Below the pieces are notes generated by a model. That model was not told where the DNA came from, searched no databases, and saw only the letters and a program-made list of their open reading frames with translations. Shown piece after piece: positions 37,784 to 46,614 of a stretch of 64,000 nucleotides of DNA. The stretch is from Saccharomonospora xinjiangensis XJ-54. GTDB lineage: Bacteria > Actinomycetota > Actinomycetes > Mycobacteriales > Pseudonocardiaceae. A program made the position numbers and the translations under genes. Every line of letters starts with the position of its first letter. Position 1 is the stretch's first letter. The stretch spans positions 2,457,482 to 2,521,481 of the forward strand of contig NZ_JH636049.1 of the NCBI RefSeq assembly GCF_000258175.1, in the 5' to 3' direction.

Positions 37784-38369
37784 CGCCGTTGGACGTCAGC
37801 ACCTGCCGCGCGTGCTCTGCTCCCTGCCACAGGTGGGCCGCAAGTCCCGCGGCTCGCGCACCGTCCACATTCGCGGCGCGATCGTCGAAGAACACGCACC
37901 TTCCGGCCTCGGCGCCGAGGCGGGAGGTGAGCAGGTCGAAGATTTGCCGGTCAGGTTTGGCGCAGCCGACGTCAGCGGAGAAGACCCTGTCCCGGAAATG
38001 CCGCGCCCACGGTTGACGTTCGGCGAACCGGGCGAAGGACGTCGGCGCATTGGACAGCAGCGCGAGGCGCGCCCCGCTTCCGGCTAGTTCGCCGAGCAGG
38101 CGCATCGAGCCGGCATCGATGCGGGACCAGCCCTCGATGTCGAGGCGGGTCAGGTCGCCCACCGCGTCGGTGTCGAGTCTCGCGCCTGCCGAGCCTGCGA
38201 CCGCCGACCAGTACGCCTCGTCGGAGCAGCCCCGGTCGTAGGCGTCCCGGTGGGCCCAGTACGCGGGCTCGAAGTCTTCACTCGCCACGCCGAGCCGCGC
38301 GGCCAGCTTCGGCAGTGCCACTGTGCGGGTGCAGAGCACCTCGCCGTAGTCGAACACAACCCACGTCAT
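37749..38369 (-). CDS. HAD family hydrolase
   Basis: A 206-residue haloacid dehalogenase-like phosphatase. Motif I is VVFDYGEVL (nucleophile Asp; the second Asp of DxD is replaced by Gly), motif II ALLSNAP, motif III the Lys in CAKPDRQIF, and motif IV FFDDRAANVDGARAAG. The DYGEV form resembles the HAD-IA YihX/epoxide-hydrolase N-terminal group, some of which dephosphorylate small sugar phosphates. It starts inside the stop of the aldolase gene (ATGA), so the two are co-translated. Confidence 0.87.
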   Translation of the reverse strand: MTWVVFDYGEVLCTRTVALPKLAARLGVASEDFEPAYWAHRDAYDRGCSDEAYWSAVAGSAGARLDTDAVGDLTRLDIEGWSRIDAGSMRLLGELAGSGARLALLSNAPTSFARFAERQPWARHFRDRVFSADVGCAKPDRQIFDLLTSRLGAEAGRCVFFDDRAANVDGARAAGLAAHLWQGAEHARQVLTSNGVRVSTASACRS

Positions 38370-39424
38370 CGGCCGAGCCCCCTGTCGATCCGGCGAAGGG
38401 CCTCGGCGATGTCGCCTTGCCGGACGTCGCGGTGGAGCACGAACCGCACCTTCCCCGCCATCGGCAGCACGTGGATGCCGAGTGCGAGCAGCCTGTCGCA
38501 CGTCGCTGCCAACCCGGCTCCGCCGGGTGCTCCAGCGAGAACGATGTTGGTCTGCGGCTCGGTGACCTCCCAGCCTCGTTCCCGCAGACCGGCGGCGAGT
38601 TCGGCCGCCTTCGCGTGGTCGTCGGCGAGATCGCCGACGCGGCCGAGCGCGACGAGGCACGCCGAGGCGAGGACGCCGATCTGACGCATGCCGCCACCGA
38701 GCATCTGCCGCATCCGCCTTGCCTGCTCGACGAACTCGGCGCTGCCCGCGACGACGGAACCGGCAGGTGCGCCGAGTCCCTTGCTGAAGCAGGCCGACAC
38801 ACTGTCCACACCGGCGGTCAGCTCGGCAGGCGGCACACCGAGCGCGACGGAGGCGTTCCAGATGCGGGCGCCGTCGAGGTGGACGCGAAGACCCGCGTCA
38901 CGGGCGGCGGCCACGAGGAGGGCGTGCTCGTCGGGCGGTGTCACGGCGCCGCCTGCGGAATTGTGGGTGTTCTCCAGCGACAGCAGTGTGGTGCGCAAGG
39001 TGTAGTACGGTCCGCTGCCGCCCGCCGCCGCGCGCACGGCAGCGGGGGAAGGACGTCCCGGCCCGCCGTCGTGGTCGAGTGCTTCGGGCATTCCTCCCGC
39101 GAGCCACGCGGCCGAGCCCAGCTCGTTGACGAGTACATGCGCGCCGCGAGGAGCGAGGAAGCGATCACCCCGGCGAAGGTGGGTCGAGAGGGCGACGAGG
39201 TTGGCCATGGTGCCGCTCGGCGTCCACAGCGCCGCTTGCATGCCGAGGATCTCCGCGACGCGCTCCTCGAGCCTGCGGATGGTCGGGTCGGTGTCGATGA
39301 CGTTGTCACCGACCTCCGCCTCCGCCATCGCGGTCCTCATGCGTTCGTCGGGCACGGTGAGCGTGTCCGAGCGGAAGTCGAGGGGCGAGGTTGACGTTTC
39401 GGACCCGCTGAATTCGACCGTCAC
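38366..39424 (-). CDS. Low-specificity threonine aldolase / beta-eliminating lyase family
   Basis: A PLP enzyme of about 352 residues that cleaves threonine or allo-threonine to glycine and acetaldehyde. Family motifs are DFRSDTLTVPDERMRTAMAEAEVGDNV near the N-terminus, the glycine-rich PSGTMANLVAL, LHLDGARIWNASVALG with the PLP-binding Asp-Gly-Ala-Arg, and the lysine in ACFSKGLGAPAGSVV. The start is uncertain: GTG 39424, GTG 39436 and ATG 39496 are in frame and none has a good ribosome site. Its stop overlaps the HAD start. Confidence 0.85.
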   Translation of the reverse strand: MTVEFSGSETSTSPLDFRSDTLTVPDERMRTAMAEAEVGDNVIDTDPTIRRLEERVAEILGMQAALWTPSGTMANLVALSTHLRRGDRFLAPRGAHVLVNELGSAAWLAGGMPEALDHDGGPGRPSPAAVRAAAGGSGPYYTLRTTLLSLENTHNSAGGAVTPPDEHALLVAAARDAGLRVHLDGARIWNASVALGVPPAELTAGVDSVSACFSKGLGAPAGSVVAGSAEFVEQARRMRQMLGGGMRQIGVLASACLVALGRVGDLADDHAKAAELAAGLRERGWEVTEPQTNIVLAGAPGGAGLAATCDRLLALGIHVLPMAGKVRFVLHRDVRQGDIAEALRRIDRGLGR

Positions 39425-39563
39425 AGGGCCGATCACATCACACGGCTGCGAAAGCTCGCCGTGTACCCCGTTGATGCGCGACACTGCACGACGCATGCAA
39501 CGTGGAGCCGGGTCGTTTCCGTCTCCATCGTCGAAAAGAACACGACCGACCGGAGACGTCTGC

Positions 39564-40079
39564 GTGGCTCACCATGACGACGAGGAGTTCGCGGAGTACT
39601 TCGCGGCGAAACGCGACTCCGTGCGCCGAACGGCCTACCTGCTGTGCGGGGACTGGCATCGCGCCGATGACCTCGCGCAGACGGCCTTCGTGTCGTTGCA
39701 CCGGAAGTGGCGCAAGATCCGTGATCGCAGGGCTGTGGACGCCTATCTGCGGAAAACGCTGGCGCGTGCCGCGATCGACGAGTCGCGGCGGCCGTGGCGG
39801 CGTGAGGAGCACACCGGCGAGGTGCCCCAGCCGCGAGTGGCGGACGGCGGTGACGCGCTCGCCGATCGGGTCAGCGCCAGGGCGGATCTGCTCGCAGGGC
39901 TTGCGAGAGTGCCGTCGAAGCAGCGTGCCGTCCTGGTGCTGCGTTACTTCGAGGGGCTCGACGTGGCCAGCGTCGCGCGAGCGCTCGGGTGCAGCGAGGG
40001 CAACGTGAAGAGTCAAACAGCGCGGGGGCTGGCGAAGCTGCGGACGGCACTGGGCGAGGAGGTGGGCACGCATGGATGA
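39564..40079 (+). CDS. SigE-family (Streptomyces-type) ECF sigma factor
   Basis: A 171-residue sigma factor: region 2 EEFAEYFAAKRDSVRRTAYLLCGDWHRADDLAQTAFVSLHRKWRKI (about residues 7-50) and region 4 VPSKQRAVLVLRYFEGLDVASVARALGCSEGNVKSQTARGLAKLRTAL. CGGAGA lies 7 nt before the GTG at 39564. The following gene overlaps by 8 bp and encodes a single-pass membrane protein that is a candidate anti-sigma factor. Target promoters are unknown. Confidence 0.88.
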   Translation: MAHHDDEEFAEYFAAKRDSVRRTAYLLCGDWHRADDLAQTAFVSLHRKWRKIRDRRAVDAYLRKTLARAAIDESRRPWRREEHTGEVPQPRVADGGDALADRVSARADLLAGLARVPSKQRAVLVLRYFEGLDVASVARALGCSEGNVKSQTARGLAKLRTALGEEVGTHG

Positions 40080-40812
40080 CCGGCTGGATGAGGCTCGGCT
40101 CGAGAACCTGTTGCGCGACGCGGTGGGGGACGCGCCCGAGCCGTCGTTCACCGTGGACGACGTGACGGTCGCCTCGCGCCGCCTGACAGCCCGGCGGCGT
40201 TCACTCGCTACCGCCGCCGCGGTCGGGGTTGTGCTCGCGGGGGCGGTGACCGGTGTCGTCATCGGCGCGACCGGCGCTGACGACACCACCTCCACCGCGC
40301 TCCGCCCCGCCGAGGTTCCCATGTCGGGAGAGGTGGCGAAAAAAAGTTCCGAGGAAGGGCAACCCGGCGACGGTGGCTTGCGTGGACAGGGTGTCGAAGG
40401 CTTCCCTCCCGTCTCGCCGAAGCAGGGCGGCGGGACGGAAGGGGAGGACGGCCCTCGGGCCGGGGGCACCTCAGGGTGCCGACAGGTTGATCGGGAGCTC
40501 GCCACCGCCCTCGCTGGCGAGCTTCCGATCGACCCGGACGGCGAGGCGATACCGGCTCCGCATTGCATGGCAGGCGCGTCGTCCGCCGCGTTCACGGTGC
40601 GGGGCGGCACGGTACAGGCGTTGCTGACAAGGCCGGGCGTTGCCGTTCAACTTCCGCCGCTGCCTCCCGGCGGTGTCGTCGGTGAGGGGCGCACGGCTGA
40701 GAACGCGACGGTGCTGGTCATCTCGCTGCCCGGAGATGGTGAGGACGAGGCGCCGTTCGCCGACCGCGCCGAGGGCATCGCCGACCGCGTGGCCGGGGCG
40801 TTGTCCGGCTGA
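40072..40812 (+). CDS. Putative anti-sigma factor / membrane protein paired with sigma factor
   Basis: A 246-residue single-pass protein. The cytoplasmic N-terminus (LDEARLENLLRDAVGDAPEPSFTVDDVTVASRRLTARRR) is followed by one membrane helix (ATAAAVGVVLAGAVTGVVIGA, about 45-66) and a secreted low-complexity and globular part with two cysteines (SGCRQVD, PHCMAG). Overlap with the sigma gene by 8 bp and the topology suggest a membrane anti-sigma, but no zinc-binding ZAS motif (HXXXCXXC) is present, so the role is inferred. Confidence 0.65.
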   Translation: MDDRLDEARLENLLRDAVGDAPEPSFTVDDVTVASRRLTARRRSLATAAAVGVVLAGAVTGVVIGATGADDTTSTALRPAEVPMSGEVAKKSSEEGQPGDGGLRGQGVEGFPPVSPKQGGGTEGEDGPRAGGTSGCRQVDRELATALAGELPIDPDGEAIPAPHCMAGASSAAFTVRGGTVQALLTRPGVAVQLPPLPPGGVVGEGRTAENATVLVISLPGDGEDEAPFADRAEGIADRVAGALSG

Positions 40813-40893
40813 CCCTCCGCGATCCGGTGCGGCGCTCGCAGGCCGGGGCGGTGACCGTTTTCATCCTGTTTCGAGGTGGCAGACTATCCCGCC

Positions 40894-41472
40894 ATGACCA
40901 CAGCAGCGAGTACGCCGAAGGGCGAGCGCAGGCGTGCCGCGCTCGTCGCGGCCGCTGCCGAGCTCCTCGCCGAGGGTGGGTTCGACGCGATACGGCACAG
41001 GGCGGTGGCGGATCGTGCCGGTCTTCCACTCGCCTCGACCACGTACTACTTCGACTCCCTCGACGAGTTGGTGTGGGCGGCGACGGAGCACCACGGCAGG
41101 GCCGAACTGGAGGCGGGTCGCGAGAAGCTGGCCACGCTGCCCACCGAGAACCGGCGGGTGGACGTGGTGGTGGACCTGGTGCTCGATCTCCTGCTCGGTC
41201 CGGACCCGCACTACGAAGCTGTCGTGTTGCGGTACGAGCGGCTCGTCGGGACAGGCAGGCGTCCCCACCTGCGGCCGTTGATGCGGGTGCTGTCCGCCGA
41301 GTTGCGCGAACTGCTCGCCGAGATCTTCGTCCGTTCTGGCTTCGACATCGACGCCGACCGCCTCGAACGGCTCATCGCGTTGGTTGACGGCTCCGTTGTC
41401 AACGCGCTCGTCGCCGTTGACCCCGAGCCGAGGATGGTGGCCGCACGTGTGCTTCGCGATGCGTTGAGCTAA
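40894..41472 (+). CDS. TetR family transcriptional regulator
   Basis: A 192-residue regulator with an N-terminal helix-turn-helix (RRAALVAAAAELLAEGGFDAIRHRAVADRAGLPLASTTYYFDSLDELVWAATEHH, residues 9-65) and an all-helical ligand domain. The ATG at 40894 is chosen; an in-frame GTG at 40876 adds six residues. It lies alone between the sigma/anti-sigma pair and purB, with no obvious target gene or palindrome next to it. Confidence 0.88.
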   Translation: MTTAASTPKGERRRAALVAAAAELLAEGGFDAIRHRAVADRAGLPLASTTYYFDSLDELVWAATEHHGRAELEAGREKLATLPTENRRVDVVVDLVLDLLLGPDPHYEAVVLRYERLVGTGRRPHLRPLMRVLSAELRELLAEIFVRSGFDIDADRLERLIALVDGSVVNALVAVDPEPRMVAARVLRDALS

Positions 41473-41540
41473 AAATCATTCCAGGACTGTCACCGACCGT
41501 GGCGGCCTGGCACGTCTGTGGCCACCACGCGCCGGCCCTG

Positions 41541-41572
41541 CGGCACCGTGGCCGACCCTGAACGCGGTGCCG
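41541..41572 (+). terminator. 8-bp stem-loop between tetR and purB
   Basis: CGGCACCG (41541-41548) and CGGTGCCG (41565-41572) pair perfectly across 16 nt. It lies just before the purB -10 box and could end the tetR transcript. Confidence 0.35.
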
Positions 41573-41587
41573 AGAGAACGGCCTGGC

Positions 41588-41593
41588 TAGCCT
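41588..41593 (+). promoter_or_regulatory. -10 box (TAGCCT) for leaderless purB transcript
   Basis: TAGCCT followed by 6 nt and the GTG at 41600; no ribosome site. Confidence 0.55.
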
Positions 41594-41599
41594 GACCGT

Positions 41600-43030
41600 G
41601 TGACCGACAAGCCTCGAATTCCGAACGTGCTCGCAGGCCGCTACGCCTCGCCCGAGTTGGTGCGGCTGTGGTCGCCCGAGTACAAGGTCAGACTCGAACG
41701 CGACCTGTGGCTCGCCGTGCTGAAAGCGCAGCGGGAACTCGGGGTCGAGGTCGCCGACGGCGTTGTGGCCGACTACGAGAAGGTGCTCGACCGGATCGAC
41801 CTCGACTCGATCGCGGCACGCGAGCGCACCACACGGCACGACGTGAAGGCGAGGATCGAGGAGTTCAACGCCCTCGCCGGGCACGAGCACGTCCACAAGG
41901 GCATGACCTCGCGGGATCTCACCGAGAACGTGGAGCAGTTGCAGATCCGGCGGTCGCTCGAACACGTCCGCGTGCGGGTCGCCGGGGTGCTGGCGCGTCT
42001 CGCGGAGCTGGCCGCACACCACAGCGAGCTGGTGATGGCGGGACGTTCCCACAACGTGGCCGCGCAGGCGACGACGCTCGGCAAGCGCTTCGCGACGGCG
42101 GCCGACGAGCTGCTGGTGGCCTTCGACAGGCTCGACGACCTCATCGCCCGCTACCCGCTGCGAGGGATCAAGGGCCCGGTCGGCACGGCACAGGACATGC
42201 TCGACCTCCTCGGCGGTTCCGGCCGCCTCGCGGAGCTGGAGCGGCGGGTCGCGGCCCACCTCGGGTTCGAGCGCGTGTTCACCAGCGTCGGCCAGGTGTA
42301 TCCGAGGTCGCTGGACTTCGACGTGGTGTCAACGCTGGTCCAGCTCGCGGCGGCTCCGTCGAGCCTCGCCACGACCATCCGGCTCATGGCAGGCCACGAA
42401 CTCGTCACGGAGGGGTTCAAACTCGGCCAGGTCGGCTCCTCGGCCATGCCGCACAAGATGAACACCCGCTCCTGCGAGCGCGTCAACGGTCTCGCGGTCG
42501 TGCTGCGCGGTCACCTTTCGATGATCGGCGAGTTGGCGGGCGACCAGTGGAACGAGGGCGACGTGTCGGACTCGGTGGTGCGCAGGGTCGCGCTTCCCGA
42601 CGCCTTCTTCGCGCTCGACGGCCTGCTTGAGACCTTCGCGACGGTGTTGGCGGAGTTCGGTGCCTTCCCCGCTGTGATCGATCGCGAACTGGCGCGCTAC
42701 CTGCCGTTCCTCGCCACAACGAAGGTGCTCATGGCTGCCGTTCGGGCCGGTGTCGGCAGGGAGACCGCACACGAGGCGATCAAGGAACACGCGGTGGCCG
42801 TCGCGCTGGCCATGCGTGAGCACGGACAGCAGGGCAACGACCTGCTGGCTCGGCTCGCAGCCGACGACCGCCTCCCACTCGGCGCCGACGATCTGGAGGG
42901 GTTGCTCGCCGACCGGCTTTCGTTCACGGGCACGGCAGGCGCTCAGGTGGAGGCCGTCGTCGCCAGGGTCTCGGAGATCGTGCGCCGGTTCCCCGAGGCG
43001 AAGTCGTACCAGCCGGGCCCGATCCTCTGA
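41600..43030 (+). CDS. purB: Adenylosuccinate lyase
   Basis: Catalyses two beta-eliminations of fumarate in purine synthesis (SAICAR to AICAR and adenylosuccinate to AMP). The 476-residue fumarase/aspartase-fold protein has HEHVHKGMTSRDLTENVEQ, AGRSHNVAAQATTLGKRF with the catalytic His, the signature loop GSSAMPHKMNTRSCERVNGL with the mobile Ser, and the C-terminal swivelling domain. The signature loop reads M-N in place of the M-P-x-K-x-N of most bacteria, as in the longer eukaryote-like group. Neighbours are unrelated. Confidence 0.95.
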   Translation: MTDKPRIPNVLAGRYASPELVRLWSPEYKVRLERDLWLAVLKAQRELGVEVADGVVADYEKVLDRIDLDSIAARERTTRHDVKARIEEFNALAGHEHVHKGMTSRDLTENVEQLQIRRSLEHVRVRVAGVLARLAELAAHHSELVMAGRSHNVAAQATTLGKRFATAADELLVAFDRLDDLIARYPLRGIKGPVGTAQDMLDLLGGSGRLAELERRVAAHLGFERVFTSVGQVYPRSLDFDVVSTLVQLAAAPSSLATTIRLMAGHELVTEGFKLGQVGSSAMPHKMNTRSCERVNGLAVVLRGHLSMIGELAGDQWNEGDVSDSVVRRVALPDAFFALDGLLETFATVLAEFGAFPAVIDRELARYLPFLATTKVLMAAVRAGVGRETAHEAIKEHAVAVALAMREHGQQGNDLLARLAADDRLPLGADDLEGLLADRLSFTGTAGAQVEAVVARVSEIVRRFPEAKSYQPGPIL

Positions 43031-43051
43031 AGGCGGCGCACGGCGAACCGG

Positions 43052-43687
43052 TCAGAGCACGACCGGTTTGCCGTGCGCGGTGGCGCGCACCTCGGTGCCG
43101 TCCGGCGCGAGGTTGGTGTAGAGCCCGATGTACACGGCAGGGGTGGCGAGCATGCCGTCGTGGACGGGGATCGCGAGCCTCGGCGACACCGCCCTCAGGT
43201 ACTCCACGACCTCGGCGGCTTTCAGCCACGGCGCGGCTGTGGGCAGCGCGAGCACCTCGATCCGGTGCTCGGGTACGAAGAAGGCGTCGCCGGGGTGGTA
43301 GAACGCGCCGCCGTCGATCACGTAGCCGACGTTGGGGATCACGGGGATGTCGGCGTGGATCGTCGCGTGCTGGCCGCCGACGACGTCGATCCGGGTCCCT
43401 CCGAGGTCGAACGTGTCGCCGGGATGTGCCGTGGTGACGGGGATGTCCAGGTTCTCGATGGTCTTCGTGGTGCCGGGATCGACGATCAGCCGGGCCCCGG
43501 GATTCGCGGCGAGGAGTGCGGGCAGTTTCTCGGTGTCGATGTGGTCGTAGTGCTGATGGGTGATCAGGACGGCGTCGAGGTCGCGGAGGGACTCGAAGCC
43601 GGTGGAGAACGCGCCGGGGTCGAAGAGCAGCCGGGCTTGTGCGGTCTCCACGAGCACGCAGGAGTGGCCGTAGCGGACGAGTTTCAC
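43052..43687 (-). CDS. MBL-fold metal-dependent hydrolase (UlaG-like)
   Basis: A 211-residue metallo-beta-lactamase-fold protein: VKLVRYGHSCVLVET at the N-terminus, the metal motif THQHYDHIDTEKL (HxHxDH with HQHYDH), GGQHATIH and the HPGDAFFVP strand that supplies the bridging Asp. This short form resembles UlaG/YtkL-type Zn hydrolases rather than beta-lactamases. GTG 43687 has AAGGGGG 8 nt upstream. The substrate is unknown. It is divergent from an aldehyde dehydrogenase gene. Confidence 0.87.
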   Translation of the reverse strand: MKLVRYGHSCVLVETAQARLLFDPGAFSTGFESLRDLDAVLITHQHYDHIDTEKLPALLAANPGARLIVDPGTTKTIENLDIPVTTAHPGDTFDLGGTRIDVVGGQHATIHADIPVIPNVGYVIDGGAFYHPGDAFFVPEHRIEVLALPTAAPWLKAAEVVEYLRAVSPRLAIPVHDGMLATPAVYIGLYTNLAPDGTEVRATAHGKPVVL

Positions 43688-43736
43688 GGGCGAGGCCCCC
43701 TTGTTGGCGATGTGGCAGTAACCGTTCGCTTCCCTA

Positions 43737-43742
43737 TACGCT
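43737..43742 (+). promoter_or_regulatory. -10 box (TACGCT) for leaderless aldehyde dehydrogenase transcript
   Basis: TACGCT followed by 6 nt and the ATG at 43749; no ribosome site. Confidence 0.55.
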
Positions 43743-43748
43743 GCCAGC

Positions 43749-45221
43749 ATGACGAGCACCGAGCAGGCCGTCGAGACGTTCGACTCGCTCAACCCGGCGA
43801 CGGACGAGGTCGTCGGCACCCATCCCGTGCATGACGCCGACGCTGTCGAGGCCGCGGTGACCAGGGCTCGTGCCGCCGCGACATGGTGGGCCTCGCTCGG
43901 GTTCGACGGCCGCGCCGAACGACTTCGCCGCTGGAAGGGTGTGCTCGCGCGCCGGCTGCCGGAGTTGTGCGAGCTGGTGAGCGCCGAGACCGGCAAGCCG
44001 GAAGGCGACGCGCAACTGGAGATCGTGCTGGCCATCGAGCACATCGAGTGGGCGGCCCGCAACGCGAAGAAGGTGCTCGGGCCGAAGCGGCGCTCCTCGG
44101 GGCTGCTGCTCTCCAACCAGGTGGCCACGGTCGAGTACCAGCCGCTCGGCGTCGTCGGGGTGATCGGTCCCTGGAACTTTCCGGTCTTCACTCCGCTGGG
44201 GTCGGTGGCCTACGCGCTGGCGGCAGGCAACGCCGTGGTGTTCAAGCCGAGCGAGTACACACCCGGGGTGGGTGCGTGGCTGGTCGATGCCTTCGCCGAG
44301 GTCGTCGGCGAGAAGCCGGTGCTCCAGCTCGTCACCGGTTTCGGCGCGACCGGAGCGGCGCTCGTCGGCGCGGACGTGGACAAGATCGCGTTCACCGGAT
44401 CGGCCGCGACCGGAAAGAAGATCATGGCGGCTGCGGCGGACCGCCTGACACCGGTGGTCATCGAGGCCGGTGGCAAGGACGCGCTGATCGTGGACGCCGA
44501 TGCCGACCTCGACGCCGCGGCGGACGCGGCGGTGTGGGGCGCGTTCTGGAACGCGGGACAGACGTGTGTCGGCGTCGAACGCGTCTACGTGCACACGGCG
44601 GTGTACGAGGAGTTCGTCGCGAAGCTCACCAGGCTGGCGCGTGAGGTGCGGCCCGGCGAACACTACGGGCCGATGACCATGCGCTCGCAGCTCGGCGTGG
44701 TGCGAAGGCACATCGCCGACGCTCTCGCCAGAGGTGGGCGGGCGCTCGTGGGCGGTGCCGACGCGGTCGGCGACCGCTACGTGCGGCCGACCGTGCTGGT
44801 TGACGTGCCCGAGGACTCCGTCGCCGTGCGTGAGGAGACGTTCGGTCCGACGGTCACCGTGACGCGGGTTTCCGACATGGACGAGGCGATCGAGAAGGCG
44901 AACGACTCCGCGTACGGACTCGGTTCCACGGTGTTCTCGCGGCGTCGCGGCATGGAACTCGCCAGGCGGCTGCGGACGGGCATGACGGCGATCAACGCGC
45001 CGCTCGCATTCGCGGGTATCGCGACGCTGCCCTTCGGTGGCATGGGCGAGTCCGGGTTCGGTCGCATCCACGGGCCGGAGGGACTGCGGGAGTTCGCGCG
45101 GCCGAAGGCCATCGCGCGGCAGCGCTACCGCATGCCGTTGGCGATGACGACGTTCGCCAGGACGGCGAGGACCGACGAGCTCGTCGGCAAGCTCATCACG
45201 GTCCTGCACGGCAGGCGCTGA
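43749..45221 (+). CDS. NAD(P)-dependent aldehyde dehydrogenase
   Basis: A 490-residue ALDH superfamily enzyme oxidising an aldehyde to the acid. The general base is E239 in VIEAGGKD and the nucleophile C273 in NAGQTCVGVER; the cofactor region is IGPWNFPVFTPLGSVAYALAAGNAVVFKPSE and FTGSAATGKKI. The C-terminal bridging region (LPFGGMGESGFGRIHGPEGLREFARPKAI) and tail resemble the class 3/coniferyl-aldehyde group with a membrane-proximal tail. Substrate unknown. Confidence 0.92.
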   Translation: MTSTEQAVETFDSLNPATDEVVGTHPVHDADAVEAAVTRARAAATWWASLGFDGRAERLRRWKGVLARRLPELCELVSAETGKPEGDAQLEIVLAIEHIEWAARNAKKVLGPKRRSSGLLLSNQVATVEYQPLGVVGVIGPWNFPVFTPLGSVAYALAAGNAVVFKPSEYTPGVGAWLVDAFAEVVGEKPVLQLVTGFGATGAALVGADVDKIAFTGSAATGKKIMAAAADRLTPVVIEAGGKDALIVDADADLDAAADAAVWGAFWNAGQTCVGVERVYVHTAVYEEFVAKLTRLAREVRPGEHYGPMTMRSQLGVVRRHIADALARGGRALVGGADAVGDRYVRPTVLVDVPEDSVAVREETFGPTVTVTRVSDMDEAIEKANDSAYGLGSTVFSRRRGMELARRLRTGMTAINAPLAFAGIATLPFGGMGESGFGRIHGPEGLREFARPKAIARQRYRMPLAMTTFARTARTDELVGKLITVLHGRR

Positions 45222-45289
45222 GGTTCGAGCGCTCGACACCATCACCCAGGACGATCAGGCGCCACCTGTAGTGATCTGAAGGTGACGTC

Positions 45290-45323
45290 TCGAAAGAATG
45301 CCGGAAGATTGGCCATCTTTCGA
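45290..45323 (+). promoter_or_regulatory. Inverted repeat ahead of the HTH/PIN pair
   Basis: TCGAAAGA (45290-45297) and TCTTTCGA (45316-45323) are exact reverse complements in a locally AT-richer stretch. They precede a possible -10 box (TAACCT, 45333-45338). Toxin-antitoxin operons are commonly autorepressed at such sites. Confidence 0.45.
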
Positions 45324-45416
45324 ATATTTCGACTAACCTCTCAGGTGAGCGCCATGCAGAGGCGCGGCGGTCGCGCAGCCACTGGCCGGCACCGACATCT
45401 GGCGAAGGAGAAGATG

Positions 45417-45911
45417 ATGTCCACGAGCACGCTTGAAGAGCGGACCGTCTTCCCGCCAGAGGAGTCACAGCATCGGGAGGAGCTCGGAAGGCTGGCCGCC
45501 GTCCTGCACGCGCACACGGCTGGCGGGTGCAGGGCCGACGTTGCCAGGCTGGTGGGGCCAGATGGTGGGGAAGTGGCCCTTCCTGGAGAGTTGTACCGTC
45601 TGCTCCTGCGGGTCGTCGATGACCTGAACAACGGGTTCGCCGTGGTCATCCAACCGTCGAACGCCGTGCTCACGACGCAGGAGGCCGCCGACCTGCTGCA
45701 CATATCACGCCCCACTCTCGTGAAGTTGCTCGAGCGGGGCGAAATCCCCTATCACAAGATCGGCCGCCACCGTCGTGTCTACCTCCGCGATGTGCTCGAA
45801 TACGACGAGCGAACGCGGCGCGAACGCGAGGCCGCTCTCGACGAGATGGCTCTTGAGTCCGCGCATGACGGAACGGCCGACCGGATCACCGGGTTCATCT
45901 CGACGAGGTGA
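45417..45911 (+). CDS. Excisionase-family HTH protein, putative antitoxin of a PIN toxin
   Basis: A 164-residue protein. The C-terminal half holds an excisionase/MerR-like HTH: AVLTTQEAADLLHISRPTLVKLLERGEIPYHKIGRHRRVYLRDVLEYDERTRRER (about residues 85-140). The N-terminal half is helical and acidic. In this arrangement (HTH_17 protein followed by a PIN protein) the first gene is usually the antitoxin. AAGGAG lies 6 nt before ATG 45417; an in-frame ATG at 45354 after AGGTGAG would add 21 basic residues and cannot be excluded. Confidence 0.75.
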   Translation: MSTSTLEERTVFPPEESQHREELGRLAAVLHAHTAGGCRADVARLVGPDGGEVALPGELYRLLLRVVDDLNNGFAVVIQPSNAVLTTQEAADLLHISRPTLVKLLERGEIPYHKIGRHRRVYLRDVLEYDERTRREREAALDEMALESAHDGTADRITGFISTR

Positions 45912-45999
45912 CGAGGTAGTGAAGCCTGCGGTGATCGAGCGCGCGCTCATCTCGCGTTATCGAGGTCTCTCACACTCCGGGTAGTGCACGCTACGGAGC

Positions 46000-46614
46000 G
46001 TGGCTTTCCCGGTGCTGCTCGATGCGTGCGTCTTGGTCCCGTACGACATATCGGACTTGTTGCTGCGCCTTGCGAGCGAGAAGACATACAGGCCCCTATG
46101 GTCCGCGGACATCCTGCGGGAAACCGAGCGAGCACTGGTAACGAAGCTGGGTATGTCGCCAGAGAAGGTAGGCAGGCGGCTCAGCCGTATGCGCGAGCAT
46201 TTCCTCGACGCCGAGGTCGAGGGCTACGAGGATCTGATCGATGCAATGCAATGCGAGAAGAATGACCGCCATGTCCTGGCGGCTGCGGTGCGTGGCAATG
46301 CTTCGGTGCTCGTGACGGCGAACCTCAAAGACTGTCCGGACGCGGCCTTGGAGCCTTACGACATCGTCGTTCTCAGCCCGGACGAGTTCCTGCTGGATCA
46401 GCTCGACCTCTACCAGGAGAAGGCTCTCGCGGTGCTGCGAAAGCTGGTGGCAGCACGGCGGAAGCCCCCGGAAACGCCGGCCACCTTCCTGAACAAGCTT
46501 CAGCCTTACGTCCCCGGATTCGTCGAGGAAGCGCGAAAGATGCTCGGAGTGTCGGGATCGTTCCCCTTACCGCCTGCGGAAGGGGCACTTCCACCACCAC
46601 GGCTGCCGCGATGA
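46000..46614 (+). CDS. PIN-domain ribonuclease, putative toxin
   Basis: A 204-residue protein with an N-terminal PIN domain. The acidic metal residues are D8 (FPVLLDACVLVP), E41 (ADILRETERAL), D89 (EKNDRHVLAAA) and the N108/D111 pair (TANLKDCPDAAL). PIN toxins cut tRNA or rRNA. The C-terminal 60 residues (after LYQEKALAVL) form an extra helical region. GTG 46000 begins directly with the first PIN strand; the ribosome site is poor, which fits low expression relative to the upstream gene. The 88-bp gap to the antitoxin is longer than usual for such pairs. Confidence 0.78.
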   Translation: MAFPVLLDACVLVPYDISDLLLRLASEKTYRPLWSADILRETERALVTKLGMSPEKVGRRLSRMREHFLDAEVEGYEDLIDAMQCEKNDRHVLAAAVRGNASVLVTANLKDCPDAALEPYDIVVLSPDEFLLDQLDLYQEKALAVLRKLVAARRKPPETPATFLNKLQPYVPGFVEEARKMLGVSGSFPLPPAEGALPPPRLPR

